NCBI RefSeq assembly: GCF_014332515.1
Contig: NZ_VFSD01000005.1
Span: 62,001 to 126,000, forward strand
Direction of reading: 5' to 3'
DNA length: 64,000 nt
DNA from: Pontibacter beigongshangensis
GTDB taxonomy: Bacteria > Bacteroidota > Bacteroidia > Cytophagales > Hymenobacteraceae
Shown: positions 12,158 to 21,788 of the stretch, piece after piece
Layout: every line of letters begins with the position of its first letter
Position numbering within the stretch: position 1 is the first letter of the stretch
Notes under the pieces: model-generated
Databases searched by the model: none
Told to the model about the DNA's origin: nothing
The model's input: only the letters and a program-made list of their open reading frames with translations
Program-made: the position numbers and the translations under genes

Positions 12158-12535
12158 TAATTAAATTTAATAATGCAGTTAATGACAGGGAGGGAGCTAG
12201 ACACTGTTGTGTTGCTAATCCTAGACATATAGGCAGACATTCCACAAATGTAACCGGCAGGCAATGGACTCTTATCCTACTTAGTTAGGTAAAGGCCCAT
12301 TGTCGTTCCATCTGCAGCCTTTAAGAAGTCCTTCAGGAGACTATTCATCATCAATTGAAATTAACAAATGTATGTCATGGCAACTGCTGTGTAGTCTACT
12401 TTATCTAATAACACATTTTATGTTCAGTAACTTTTCAGTTTAAGCAGGTGTTACTGGCCATAAGGCGCTTTATAGGACAAGCTATCAGCGTAGGTTCAAC
12501 GCAAAAAAAGCTGTGGTAAGAGCTACTGGCAAAGA
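12158..12535. other. Intergenic stretch, nothing recognised
   Basis: About 380 bp between the end of the AraC-type gene and the end of the helicase gene, which converge. I see no coding frame, no tRNA and no strong terminator hairpin. Confidence 0.6.
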
Positions 12536-15019
12536 TTAAGATGGCCCATTTTGCTTTAGTAAGTAGGCCAAAGCAGTCTGCCTGATGGCGGTATTCTGCT
12601 TGTTTACGGCCAAGGCCAGTGCCTTCCTTGTCCCCACGAACACGATCAGTTTCTTTGCCCTGGTGATGCCTGTGTACACCAGGTTCCGGAACAGCATCCC
12701 AAAGTGCTGCGTGACGATAGGAATAATGACCGTCTCAAACTCACTGCCCTGTGACTTGTGGATCGTAATGGCATAGGCCAGGTCCAGCTCCAGCAGATGC
12801 TCCTTTTGATACCTTACCTCCTTTTCCTCCTTACCCGCTTTAAAGCTCACCATCAGCTCCATTTCTTCATTGTCCACTCCCGTGACCGTACCGATGTCAC
12901 CGTTGAACACGTTCAGGTCATAGTTGTTCCGCTTCTGGATCACCCGGTCCCCTTCCCGGAACAGCCTCCCTCCTACTGTCAGCTGTGCTTTCCCTAATCC
13001 TGCCGGATTTATTTTCTCTTGAATTACTTTGTTGAGGTTGGAGGTGCCCAAACTGCCCTTGGTCATAGGTGAGAGTATCTGTATCTCCGTTCCGTTGCCG
13101 TAGTATTTGGGAATGATGGCCTCATACAGCTTCTCTACCATCCCCACGGCTGAAAGGCCATAATGAAGGGACGACCAGGGATGAACCCTCTGGAGGACCT
13201 CTTTAAGTTCCTCGCTGTGGCTGTTGGCCTGCAGCAGTGCCTCCACATCCACATGAGCAAATTTGGCTGGAATGGACAAGTTACTGCCCTGGCTATAGTA
13301 TTCGGCCGGTGGCTCCGCTGCCTTGGCCGTCTCCTCCCCTGCCAGTCTCCTCACCTTGGAAATAAACCGCAGCTCTTCGGTGGTGGCTTCCTCTGAGTCG
13401 ATAAACAAGCAGTCCTTTCTCTCCTGCCAGACAGGGGGCCTGTGAAAGGGTGACTCTATCCTGGGTACCTCTCCTCGGTTGATCTGATGGGCATAGGAGA
13501 TGATGAGCGATTCCTGGGCTTGCCGGAACACTTTGGTCAGCCGCAGGCAAGAGACTACTCCGGAGGCGATCATGTCTTTGAGCACATTGCCCGCCCCCAC
13601 CGCCGGGAGCTGGTCGGCATCCCCTATCAGCACCACCTGGCAAGCGGCAGGCATGGCTCGGAGTAAGGCGGCAGCAAGATGCACGTCCAGCATCGAGCAC
13701 TCATCGACGATGAGGGTATCCGTTTGCAGCGGGTCCAGCTCATTGCGTTTGAAGCCTCCCTTGCCAGGGTCCCATTCCAGCAGGCGGTGAATGGTCTTGG
13801 CTTCCACGCCAATCACCTCACTCATGCGCTGGGCTGCCCTGCCTGTAGGAGCTGCCAGCATGACTTTCCTGGCCATCTGCTGCAGCACGCCCACCAGGGC
13901 GCGGGTGGTGGTGGTCTTGCCGCACCCAGGCCCACCGGTGAGGATGGAGAGGCGCTCGGCAGCTATCTGGAGCACACTCTGCCACTGTTCCTCGCTCAGG
14001 GAGATATGATGCAGCTGACAGTAAACCGCCAGGTCTTGCTGCAGATGCTCCCTGTTAAGCTTTATTTGCTGGCTGGCCAGCTCTTTGACCTTGGTGGCGA
14101 TGTACTGCTCATCGTAATACAGGGAATGGGCATAGAAGCACTTTTGCGCCTCCCCCTTCTCATCCGGCAGTAGCCTCACTTTCAGCTCTTCCTTTTTCTC
14201 CATCTCTCGGAGACTAGCCTCCAGGGCCGCAAAATCGACCAGGGACAGCAGCTCCGCCACCGCCCGGAGGATCTGCTCCTGGGTGAGGTAGCAATGCCCC
14301 TCTTCCCGGGCATTTTGCAGCACATGCCCAATGGCGGCCTGGATACGCTGTGGAGAGTCCTCCGCAAGCCCCAGGCTCAAGGCCACTTTATCGGCAGAGA
14401 AGAAGCCGATGCCATAGATGTCTGTCGCCAAGCGATAGGGATTGTCTTGGACGATCTCAGTGGCATCATTGCCATAGGACTTGTAGATCTTGACAGCAAA
14501 CAGAGTAGAGATGCCGTGGGACTGCAGGAAGAGCATCACGTTCCTTATCTCCTGGTGTTCCACCCAGGCTTTGCTGATCATCTCCAGCTTGAGCCGGGCA
14601 ATGCCTTCCACCTCGGTGAGCCTTCCGATGCAGGAATTAAACACGTCCAGAGTCTTGTCTCCGAAATGCCGGACGATCCTTTTGGCCGTCACCGGGCCGA
14701 CGCCTTTGATCAGGCCGGAGCCCAGGTATTTCTCCAGGGCATTGGCTGTTGCGGGCTTTCTCTCGATGACCTTGCTGGCTTTGAACTGCAAGCCATAGCT
14801 GGGGTGGTTTGTCCACTCCCCGTAGAAATCCATGGTGGCCCCGGCAAAGACCTTGGACTGGTGAACGATAACAATGAACTCCTCATTTGGCCTTTGAAAG
14901 CTGTTTACTTTGAGTACGGTATAGCCGGTCTCTGCGCTATGGAAGGTCACGCGCTTTACAATACCAGATAACTTTTCCAACTCCGCTGAAGTTTGTCTGT
15001 CAAGTGCCTGCATGTACAA
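12536..15019 (-). CDS. recD2: RecD2-type ATP-dependent DNA helicase
   Basis: 827 residues of helicase superfamily 1B. The N-terminus has an OB-like segment (GIVKRVTFHSAETGYTVLKV) and helix-hairpin-helix repeats (LGSGLIKGVGPVTAKRIVRHFG), typical of stand-alone RecD2 rather than the RecBCD subunit. Motif I is LTGGPGCGKTTTTRAL, motif II is IVDECSMLD, then VVLIGDADQLPAVGAG, and the C-terminal block is AITIHKSQGSEF with ITRAKKLIVFVG. It unwinds DNA 5' to 3' in repair or recombination. An ISAs1-family insertion ends 67 bp upstream of its start codon and may have displaced its native promoter. Confidence 0.93.
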   Translation of the reverse strand: MYMQALDRQTSAELEKLSGIVKRVTFHSAETGYTVLKVNSFQRPNEEFIVIVHQSKVFAGATMDFYGEWTNHPSYGLQFKASKVIERKPATANALEKYLGSGLIKGVGPVTAKRIVRHFGDKTLDVFNSCIGRLTEVEGIARLKLEMISKAWVEHQEIRNVMLFLQSHGISTLFAVKIYKSYGNDATEIVQDNPYRLATDIYGIGFFSADKVALSLGLAEDSPQRIQAAIGHVLQNAREEGHCYLTQEQILRAVAELLSLVDFAALEASLREMEKKEELKVRLLPDEKGEAQKCFYAHSLYYDEQYIATKVKELASQQIKLNREHLQQDLAVYCQLHHISLSEEQWQSVLQIAAERLSILTGGPGCGKTTTTRALVGVLQQMARKVMLAAPTGRAAQRMSEVIGVEAKTIHRLLEWDPGKGGFKRNELDPLQTDTLIVDECSMLDVHLAAALLRAMPAACQVVLIGDADQLPAVGAGNVLKDMIASGVVSCLRLTKVFRQAQESLIISYAHQINRGEVPRIESPFHRPPVWQERKDCLFIDSEEATTEELRFISKVRRLAGEETAKAAEPPAEYYSQGSNLSIPAKFAHVDVEALLQANSHSEELKEVLQRVHPWSSLHYGLSAVGMVEKLYEAIIPKYYGNGTEIQILSPMTKGSLGTSNLNKVIQEKINPAGLGKAQLTVGGRLFREGDRVIQKRNNYDLNVFNGDIGTVTGVDNEEMELMVSFKAGKEEKEVRYQKEHLLELDLAYAITIHKSQGSEFETVIIPIVTQHFGMLFRNLVYTGITRAKKLIVFVGTRKALALAVNKQNTAIRQTALAYLLKQNGPS

Positions 15020-15076
15020 AGAAAGGTGAAACCAAAGATATAATGCCTGAACAAGATTGAAAAAGGGTATAGTTCT

Positions 15077-15085
15077 TTTCAGTTC
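15077..15085. repeat. Target-site duplication, left copy
   Basis: TTTCAGTTC directly abuts the left end of the IS. The identical 9-mer abuts its right end at 16266-16274. Confidence 0.9.
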
Positions 15086-16265
15086 CAGGTTAAACGTATT
15101 TAACTATTCCCTTTACTACCTCTAGGAGGTATTCATCGTCCCATCCTGCCATTTTTCTTCTGTTCTTCATGCTCTGCTTGTCCTGTACCTGGCCTAGCAG
15201 CTGCAGCGCCATTTTCCTGGCAGTGGCCATGTTTTGTGGAGCATTTCCCTGCCTGGTGCGGGACATGTCCTCCCGGAACACGACGTCCAGCCGCCAGTGC
15301 AGCCTGTTTTCAATGCTCCAGTGGTTGCGCACCAGTTTGTTGAACTGCGCTGGCCTGGCCTCCAGGCTGCTCAGGTAGAAGCGGGTTTCAGTAGTTGTAT
15401 GGCTATTCTTCTCGCGCTGGCTCTCTACCATCACCACCGACTTAAGCTTAGGCCAGCCGGCAAGGCCATCGAGCAGTTCCAGCTGGTTCTCCACATAGCA
15501 GCGCCGCTTCTCTATCCTGCCGCTGCCAAAATCGCCCCACTCGTCCACAGGCAGGGCCCCTTCCCTTTTCTCCATCCACTCGGAGAGCTGCTCATAGGCA
15601 TTCTTCTGGTCCTTTTTGACAGCTACCAGATAGTCCCCCTGCCCAGCTACTATCAACTCGGCGTTACTCGTCTGGCAGCCTGCTGCATCGCAGCTTACCA
15701 GCGCCCCCGGCAGGTCCAAAGACTTTAGCAGCTCGGGGATGGCTGTCTTCTCGTTGCTCTTGGCCGCCACTGTCTCCTGCCCCAGCACCAGCTGCTGCTC
15801 GGCCACCCAGGCGCTCACGATGCAGATGCCACTCTTTTTAGCCCCCACCTTTGCTGTGGCCCGCAACACTTTGCCATCCAGGTTTATCTGGGACATCCTC
15901 TCCTCCAGAAAAGAGAGAAGCTCCCTGGACCAGGTGTAGAGACAGGCACCGAAGGCCTCCTTGTCCATGAACTTGAAGACCCGGTTAAAGGTGTCGTGGG
16001 AGGGAATGCCGTTGGGAAGATCCAGGAAAGTGCGCAAAAAAGGCTCCTTCCTCTTGCGGTAGGCCGCTATCTCCTTAAAATCATCCGCCCCACTCACGAT
16101 AGCTAGAAGAGCAATAACTAAAATGTCAACAATTGAATGCTTCTTGCGCCGGTTCAAACCAAAATCAGGAACTCCAGCAAAAAAGGTAGTTAAATCCATG
16201 CAAGGCTAACACCAAACAAAATCATTTTAGCTCATTAACCGCTACTTTTTAATGCGTTTGACCTG
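15086..16265 (-). mobile_element. ISAs1-family insertion sequence, complete
   Basis: A 1180-bp element with imperfect terminal inverted repeats (left CAGGTTAAACGTATTTAA, right reading inward CAGGTCAAACGCATTAAA), one transposase gene, and a perfect 9-bp target duplication TTTCAGTTC on both sides. Intact ends, an intact gene and a perfect duplication point to recent transposition. Its left repeat overlaps the transposase stop codon. Confidence 0.92.
15090..16199 (-). CDS. ISAs1-family transposase
   Basis: 369 residues, full length for the family. The N-terminal H-repeat-like region (KKHSIVDILVIALLAIVSGADDFKEIAAYR) is followed by a DDE-type catalytic core: LDGKVLRATA (first Asp), VSCDAAGCQTSNA (second Asp), and YLSSLEARPAQFNKLVRNHWSIENRLHWRLDVVFRED with the catalytic Glu. 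Nothing suggests inactivation. Confidence 0.95.
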   Translation of the reverse strand: MDLTTFFAGVPDFGLNRRKKHSIVDILVIALLAIVSGADDFKEIAAYRKRKEPFLRTFLDLPNGIPSHDTFNRVFKFMDKEAFGACLYTWSRELLSFLEERMSQINLDGKVLRATAKVGAKKSGICIVSAWVAEQQLVLGQETVAAKSNEKTAIPELLKSLDLPGALVSCDAAGCQTSNAELIVAGQGDYLVAVKKDQKNAYEQLSEWMEKREGALPVDEWGDFGSGRIEKRRCYVENQLELLDGLAGWPKLKSVVMVESQREKNSHTTTETRFYLSSLEARPAQFNKLVRNHWSIENRLHWRLDVVFREDMSRTRQGNAPQNMATARKMALQLLGQVQDKQSMKNRRKMAGWDDEYLLEVVKGIVKYV

Positions 16266-16274
16266 TTTCAGTTC
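16266..16274. repeat. Target-site duplication, right copy
   Basis: TTTCAGTTC, identical to the 9-mer at 15077-15085, next to the right inverted repeat of the ISAs1-family element. Confidence 0.9.
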
Positions 16275-16661
16275 TTCACAAAGCAAGAGGGACGGTTAAT
16301 AGGCCCTGATGTCTTAAGAAGTGAATAAAAAATGGAGGTAAATCTTTAACAACTATTATGTTAAACATATTCTTACAATGCTTCAGTAATAATCATACAG
16401 GGAGCACATCTATCTCAAAAATAGCTGTGGTGTACAATGCATGATGGCATTAGATAAATACGAACTCAAGCCATTAACAAAGTTAGCATATAGTAGTCAA
16501 GATGGTTTAAAACCCTCTAATGCTTACTATTCGTTTCTTAAAGGCTGTTTTGATTTAAAATTTTAGTATTACAGAAGCTCAGAAAAGCATAATCAAGGAA
16601 ATGGGGGAATGCCCTTTTAGCTTAATTTCATAGAATCCTTATTCGCAAAACTTCTGGAAAA
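16275..16661. other. A+T-rich intergenic stretch
   Basis: About 390 bp between the IS and the HTH gene. It is A+T-rich with no coding frame of note, RNA gene or clear repeat. It presumably includes the promoter of the HTH/DUF3987 genes, which I cannot place. Confidence 0.5.
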
Positions 16662-17132
16662 ATGAATTTCAACAAAATCAAAACAGCCACACAGAATCTA
16701 AAAAACCAATTTAATAGCCCAACAGCCGCATTTTTAAATGTTGACAACCCTGAGGTGAAAGCTGAGGTGAGATTGTACACAAAAAAATCACCCGCTTTTC
16801 ACCTTAAGTTTGTATCAGCAACAACGAATAAAATAATGGAAACTTTAATCTTGGAGAAACTTGACGAACTAACTAAAATGCTCACACTGCAACGTGCACA
16901 GACAAATGAGATCCTTACTTTAGATGAAGCAGCATATTTTTTAGGGTTGAGCAAATCCCAGGTCTATAAACTTACTAGCACCAGGCAAATTCCTTACTAC
17001 TGCCCCAATGGTAAAAAATGCTACTTTTTGAAGGCTGACTTATCAGAGTGGATGCTACGCTTCCGAAAAGCAACTTTTGAAGAAATTAAAAATACGGCAG
17101 TGACCAATACCTCAACCAGCCGCAGGAGGTAG
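16662..17132 (+). CDS. Helix-turn-helix excisionase-like protein
   Basis: 156 residues as given. An in-frame ATG at 16836 would give the 98-residue form usual for this family (METLILEKLDELTKML). The C-terminal half is a MerR/excisionase-type winged HTH: ILTLDEAAYFLGLSKSQVYKLTSTRQIPYY, then a basic strand GKKCYFLKADLSEWML. Such proteins are carried on Bacteroidota integrative elements and precede a DUF3987 gene, as here. The first 58 residues are of unknown nature and may not be translated. A role in excision or plasmid-like replication control is inferred from context. Confidence 0.78.
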   Translation: MNFNKIKTATQNLKNQFNSPTAAFLNVDNPEVKAEVRLYTKKSPAFHLKFVSATTNKIMETLILEKLDELTKMLTLQRAQTNEILTLDEAAYFLGLSKSQVYKLTSTRQIPYYCPNGKKCYFLKADLSEWMLRFRKATFEEIKNTAVTNTSTSRRR

Positions 17133-17384
17133 TTCACTACTGTGAACCCAAATTGACAACATACAATCACCTGATTGACCATAACCTTCCAATCTCTCTG
17201 ACGGAGATTAACTAAACTGAATTTTTTATTCAATAAACTTTAACTCATTATACACATGATCCTGACCTTACTGTCGCCACTGCCAGGATGATGGCAAAAG
17301 TAACAGCCTTGACCGCATGGATCATTTCCTACTAAGGGTATAGTAGTACACCGATTTCCTTTGATCAAAGCAACTACACATAAT

Positions 17385-18809
17385 ATGGTACAGAAAAATA
17401 TATTTAATTCTAAACCTGATTTGCCTGAAACTTATGACAATTTAAACCTCGCGGATATTTATGAGGGCCTCCCCGAATTTTACAAATCATTGCTAAAGCA
17501 CCACCGAGACCCGCAAGAAGTATTGATAGCAACATTCGCTGTCATTACCACTTCCGCGGCATTGATACCCAATGTATTTGTGCACTATGGAAGCAAGCGT
17601 TCATACCCATTTTTATTTCTGATGCTATTACTCCCACCTGCAAATGGAAAATCAGCCTTGAGCCTGAGCAGAAATTTGTTATTGGAGATTAACAAAAAAC
17701 TTACTAAAGAATATGATGAAGCATTGAAGAGATTTCAGCATGATTCGATAATCTACAAAAAGGGGGTGAAGGCCGGAGCATCTGGTTTGCCTCCGACTCC
17801 GCCAAAACTACAGCAGATTATCTTGGCTGGAAATGCGACCAGTGCAAGACTAATTCTTCAGCTCGCAGAGAATGGTGAAAACATCCCATTAGTCATATCC
17901 GAGACTGAAATTGACGTTGTTTCGGGCATGCTTTCAGGCGAAATGGGAGCTCAGAATTCGGTTATTCTTAGGCAGGCATTCCATAACGAAACTACTTCAA
18001 GCGCACGCAAAGCAGACAAAGAGACACTAACTGCGGAAAGGCCCAAATTAGCCTTACTCCTTTCAGGTACTGAAAACCAAGTAAGTGCACTCTTTAAAGG
18101 AAATGAGGATGGTCTTCTTTCTCGGTTTCTTGTTCTAGATTTGGTTGGCAGCATGCAATGGGTCTCACCAAGACCTAGAACCGGAGAGTTGCCACTAGAA
18201 AATCATTATTCAGATTATGCTAACAAATTTTTAAAGCTATGGCACCAGACTCAAAATCTGGCAATAGAGGTGAAATTCACTGACGAGCAATGGGATGAGT
18301 TAGACAACAAAGGAAAGCATCTTCAGAAGCTTGCTCATTTGGCTGGAGGGGCTTATGCTATTAGCTTGGCACGACGACATGTGCTGATGGCTACCAGATT
18401 GTGTACCATCATTACCTTCTTCAGACAAATTGATCCAGCCGCATGTGTTGTTCCGCACATTGCTGGAGCACTGTATCCATCTGAGACTGATTTCAAGATC
18501 AGTCTGGAACTTACGGCATATTCATTCCAAAAGGCTTTGGAGCTCTTTCAAAGAATGCCAAGTTCCTCGCCCATTAAAACAAACAGTACTCGCCAATTCA
18601 ATTTTTTCGAAGCCCTTCCGTCAGACTTCAATATGGTCGAGGCAGTTTCGGTAGCACAAAAGCTGAAGATTCCCACTCGAACGAAAGATCGCTGGCTTAG
18701 TGAGTTCGTGCAGACTGGTGCTTTGGAAAAATTAGGAAGAGGTTTATACAAAAAAAGCCCTGTGGCAGTAATGGCAGTGGCAGAGAAAAAAGAAAATTCA
18801 ACTATTTAA
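17385..18809 (+). CDS. DUF3987-family mobile-element protein
   Basis: About 474 residues (ATG at 17385; an in-frame ATG at 17361 is equally possible). It matches the DUF3987 group by GLPEFYKSLLKHHRDPQEVLI, FLMLLLPPANGKSALSLSR (a Walker A-like loop, PPANGKS) and ISETEIDVVSGMLSGEMG (acidic Walker B-like region). Family members sit next to excisionase-type genes on integrative elements and may be replication-associated ATPases; their function is not established. The C-terminus looks like a small winged-helix segment (MVEAVSVAQKLKIPTRTKDRWLSEF). No primase or mobilisation gene follows, so this is probably part of a degraded element. Confidence 0.83.
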   Translation: MVQKNIFNSKPDLPETYDNLNLADIYEGLPEFYKSLLKHHRDPQEVLIATFAVITTSAALIPNVFVHYGSKRSYPFLFLMLLLPPANGKSALSLSRNLLLEINKKLTKEYDEALKRFQHDSIIYKKGVKAGASGLPPTPPKLQQIILAGNATSARLILQLAENGENIPLVISETEIDVVSGMLSGEMGAQNSVILRQAFHNETTSSARKADKETLTAERPKLALLLSGTENQVSALFKGNEDGLLSRFLVLDLVGSMQWVSPRPRTGELPLENHYSDYANKFLKLWHQTQNLAIEVKFTDEQWDELDNKGKHLQKLAHLAGGAYAISLARRHVLMATRLCTIITFFRQIDPAACVVPHIAGALYPSETDFKISLELTAYSFQKALELFQRMPSSSPIKTNSTRQFNFFEALPSDFNMVEAVSVAQKLKIPTRTKDRWLSEFVQTGALEKLGRGLYKKSPVAVMAVAEKKENSTI

Positions 18810-18832
18810 CAACCAATAGAAATTTCAAACAA

Positions 18833-19099
18833 ATGAATATTACTCTTACAATTGAAGAAAAATATATTTCTTTCAGAGATGCCGATGACAACATTATCTA
18901 TGACATTCGGAAATGCGATTTGGGAGAATCATACAACTATCCTGAAGGGCAAATTAGTTTTTGGATATATGAATTAGTTGCAAAAAAATGGGCAACAAAA
19001 CCTATGTTAATTCAGCTTTTCGAAATAATGAAGTTGGAGGCACCGGACAGTAAGATGGATTGGGAGGAGACGAGAGAATTTATAGAATATCATTATTAA
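18833..19099 (+). CDS. Small hypothetical protein
   Basis: 88 residues, acidic, starting 23 bp after the DUF3987 stop and probably in the same transcript. It is not recognised. The pattern (MNITLTIEEKYISFRDADDNIIYDIRKC) suggests a beta-hairpin-rich domain followed by a helical half (VAKKWATKPMLIQLFEIMKLEAP). A strong terminator hairpin lies just downstream, supporting this as the last gene of the unit. Confidence 0.65.
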   Translation: MNITLTIEEKYISFRDADDNIIYDIRKCDLGESYNYPEGQISFWIYELVAKKWATKPMLIQLFEIMKLEAPDSKMDWEETREFIEYHY

Positions 19100-19119
19100 C
19101 ATAACTGCCAATGCCACTT

Positions 19120-19154
19120 ATGCCACGCTATATTTTTTTATAGCGTGGCATTTT
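19120..19154 (+). terminator. Intrinsic terminator after the DUF3987 unit
   Basis: ATGCCACGCTATA and TATAGCGTGGCAT form a perfect 13-bp stem around a T6 loop, followed by TTTT. It ends the plus-strand unit and lies between it and the convergent Pnkp gene. Confidence 0.85.
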
Positions 19155-19241
19155 ACTTGACAATGCGACTGATAGCTAATTTACCAATTATAGCTTTAAA
19201 TTTCTTCATCTGGTATCATAAACACTGGCACGTTTTAGCGG

Positions 19242-21788
19242 TTACAGTCGGGGGTCCACAGCCTCACTCTCCATCGCCAGTACTCCAAACACACATTCAT
19301 GCACACGCCTCAGTGGCTCCTTTCGCACAAACCGCTCCAGAGACTCCAACCCAAGGGCAAACTCCTGCAGGGCCAGTTCCCGTTTCGCCTTCACGTGGCG
19401 CTGCTTCAGTCGCTCTAAGTTTCCTGAAAGGTCATATTCAGGACCGTAGATGATGCGCAGGTACTCGCTGCCGCGGCACTTCATGGCAGGCTGTATCAGC
19501 CTGTCTTTATGAGTCGGCACAAATTCCAGCGGTTTCACCACCATGCCTTCACCGCCAGCCGCTGTGAGTTCCGTCCACCAGTTTACAGCTGAATGAATGC
19601 TTTCCTCGTCCTCCAGGTCCACAAATTTGAGGTTGGTCATCAGCAGATAGCGCTCGTCCTGGTGGCACAAAGCGGCGATCTGCTCCATGTGCCAGGTGTG
19701 CGGCTGATCCGCATGCACCTTGCCTTCCGTGGCCAGCACATGGAAAGGGGCAAAGCACATGCCTTCTATACCCTCTGTTTCACTAGTATAATTACGATAG
19801 GAGGAGATGTATTTATTGATAGCCTGCGCCCGCTCATTAACAGTCTGAAGCATAGCCGCTACATCCAATCCACGTGACAAAGCCTGCTGCAGTGCTTCTC
19901 CCGCCCTTCTCAGGCTATTGGAAGCCGAGGCGCCCACCGCCGCGTATTGGTTGACTATCAAGTCCTTTGCCTTGGAGGACCATGGTAGGAGCTCCCCGTC
20001 CAGAATCACCCACTCCGTATCGAAGCGGTCCCAGAAGCCCGCCGCGGTCAAGGCACGGTGCAATACCTCCAGAAAAGCTGTCTCTGTACCAATATTATTA
20101 AAGAACCTGCGGCCCGTACGTGTGTAGATCACACCAGGGGCGGCACGCTGCAAGCCAAATCTTTTTACTGCCACCTCTGGCTTTTTACACACAACCGCAA
20201 TAGCACGGGAGCCCATGTGTTTCTCTTCACAGATCAGGTTCCTCACACCATGCCTGCGGTAGTAGCTAAACACCTCCAGCGGGTGCTCCAGATAGTCTGG
20301 CAACTGGCTTGTTTCTGGTGGCGACATGGTAGGAGGTAGATATGCCAGCCACTTTGGGTCGATGGCAAAGCGGCTCATCACCTCCAGAGCCGCCACGGCG
20401 TTCTCCTCCCGCACGATTACACGCTTTCCAAGCCCCGTCTCCACAATGTATTTCTCCCGTAACAGGCTGAGATCAAGCATGTCTTCATACGCGTTCTCGT
20501 CGGCCCTTATCTCAGATTGAGATTGCACAGGCCGTACTGGCTCACAGTATACCTTGCGGCTGACCACCGACACCGTCTCCCGCTCCGGGTAGCGCAACGC
20601 CGTAAGCCTGCCTCCGAACACACAGCCAGTATCTAAGTTGAGCGTATTGTTAAGCCAGTCCAGGACAGGCACGGGCGTGTGGCCATATACCACCGTGGCC
20701 TTTCCCCTGTAGTTTCGGGCCCAGTCGTGGCGAACGGGCAAGCCAAACTCATCTATTTCGCCTGTGGTTTCGCCATAGAGGCAGAAGGCTCGCACTGCGG
20801 AAGCGGCCCTGCCATGCATCTCCTCCGGCAGCCCCGCGTGTGCCACTACCAGCTTTCCTTCATCCAGCACATAATGCGCGATAAGACCGTCAAGGAAAAC
20901 CTTAACCTCCTCTCCGAAACCATCAGAGGTGACTGCCAATTGCTGTACGGTTTTGTCCAGCCCATGGTCCAGGCTCACACTCTTTCCCTGCAGGTAACGC
21001 AGTAGTTTGTCATCATGGTTGCCCCTGATGCAGATCCCAATACCTGCCTGCACCATGTCCATTACCAGGCGCAGCACCTCCACCGATTTCGGACCGCGGT
21101 CCGTCAGGTCCCCCAGGAAAATGGCTTTTCTTCCCATTGGCGCCTGCACGTCATAATGCCCGTCAGGCAGCAAGATAACCTTGTAGCCTAGGCTCGTCAT
21201 TAGCTCCTCCAACTCATCAAAGCAGCCGTGCACATCCCCAATGATATCAAAGGGGCCTGTCTCTTCCTTCCGGTTATTGAAGAGCGGCTGGCGTACTATG
21301 CGCACCTCCTCCTCAGGGTTCACAACATAAGTATAACTGAATCCCTCGCGCTTGATGCTCTTTAGCGTGCGGCGGTACATGTCGTAGTGCTTCTCCAGCA
21401 CCTGCCCACCGAAATTTCGGTCGGCTCGCAACACGTGGCGCTCGTGCAGCCTCCTTATAGGGGTGTCAAGCACGATAGCGGCTGCCAGTACGTAATTGTC
21501 CTTTGCCAGCCGCACCAGTTTCGCCCGGTCGTTCTTATGCAGGTTGAGTGCATCGACTACCGTCAGCTTTCCTCGCTTCAGCCGCTTGGCAGCCAGGAAG
21601 TTCAGCACATCAAAGGCATCACTTGTAGCATCCAGGTTGTTCTCGTCATCCGACACCAAGGCACGGCAATAGTCGGAGGAGATGACCTCTGTACCGAGGA
21701 AGTATTTCTTAGCGAAGGTACTCTTGCCCGAGCTGCTAGGGCCAACCAGCAATACAAGGGCTAACTCTGGTAATTTTATATCTTTCAT
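19242..21788 (-). CDS. pnkp: Polynucleotide kinase-phosphatase-ligase (bacterial Pnkp)
   Basis: 848 residues in the three-module layout of bacterial Pnkp. The 5'-kinase has P-loop GPSSSGKST at 16-24. The 2',3'-phosphatase of the calcineurin type has D185xH187, GDLTDR at 226-231 and GNHD at 256-259. The C-terminal adenylyltransferase has EEKHMGSR with Lys523 as the likely AMP acceptor. Pnkp heals and seals broken RNA ends together with Hen1. The start codon overlaps the Hen1 stop by 4 bp (ATGA), so the two are translationally coupled. It is the last gene of the minus-strand island that also holds Ro60 and the Y RNAs. Confidence 0.96.
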   Translation of the reverse strand: MKDIKLPELALVLLVGPSSSGKSTFAKKYFLGTEVISSDYCRALVSDDENNLDATSDAFDVLNFLAAKRLKRGKLTVVDALNLHKNDRAKLVRLAKDNYVLAAAIVLDTPIRRLHERHVLRADRNFGGQVLEKHYDMYRRTLKSIKREGFSYTYVVNPEEEVRIVRQPLFNNRKEETGPFDIIGDVHGCFDELEELMTSLGYKVILLPDGHYDVQAPMGRKAIFLGDLTDRGPKSVEVLRLVMDMVQAGIGICIRGNHDDKLLRYLQGKSVSLDHGLDKTVQQLAVTSDGFGEEVKVFLDGLIAHYVLDEGKLVVAHAGLPEEMHGRAASAVRAFCLYGETTGEIDEFGLPVRHDWARNYRGKATVVYGHTPVPVLDWLNNTLNLDTGCVFGGRLTALRYPERETVSVVSRKVYCEPVRPVQSQSEIRADENAYEDMLDLSLLREKYIVETGLGKRVIVREENAVAALEVMSRFAIDPKWLAYLPPTMSPPETSQLPDYLEHPLEVFSYYRRHGVRNLICEEKHMGSRAIAVVCKKPEVAVKRFGLQRAAPGVIYTRTGRRFFNNIGTETAFLEVLHRALTAAGFWDRFDTEWVILDGELLPWSSKAKDLIVNQYAAVGASASNSLRRAGEALQQALSRGLDVAAMLQTVNERAQAINKYISSYRNYTSETEGIEGMCFAPFHVLATEGKVHADQPHTWHMEQIAALCHQDERYLLMTNLKFVDLEDEESIHSAVNWWTELTAAGGEGMVVKPLEFVPTHKDRLIQPAMKCRGSEYLRIIYGPEYDLSGNLERLKQRHVKAKRELALQEFALGLESLERFVRKEPLRRVHECVFGVLAMESEAVDPRL

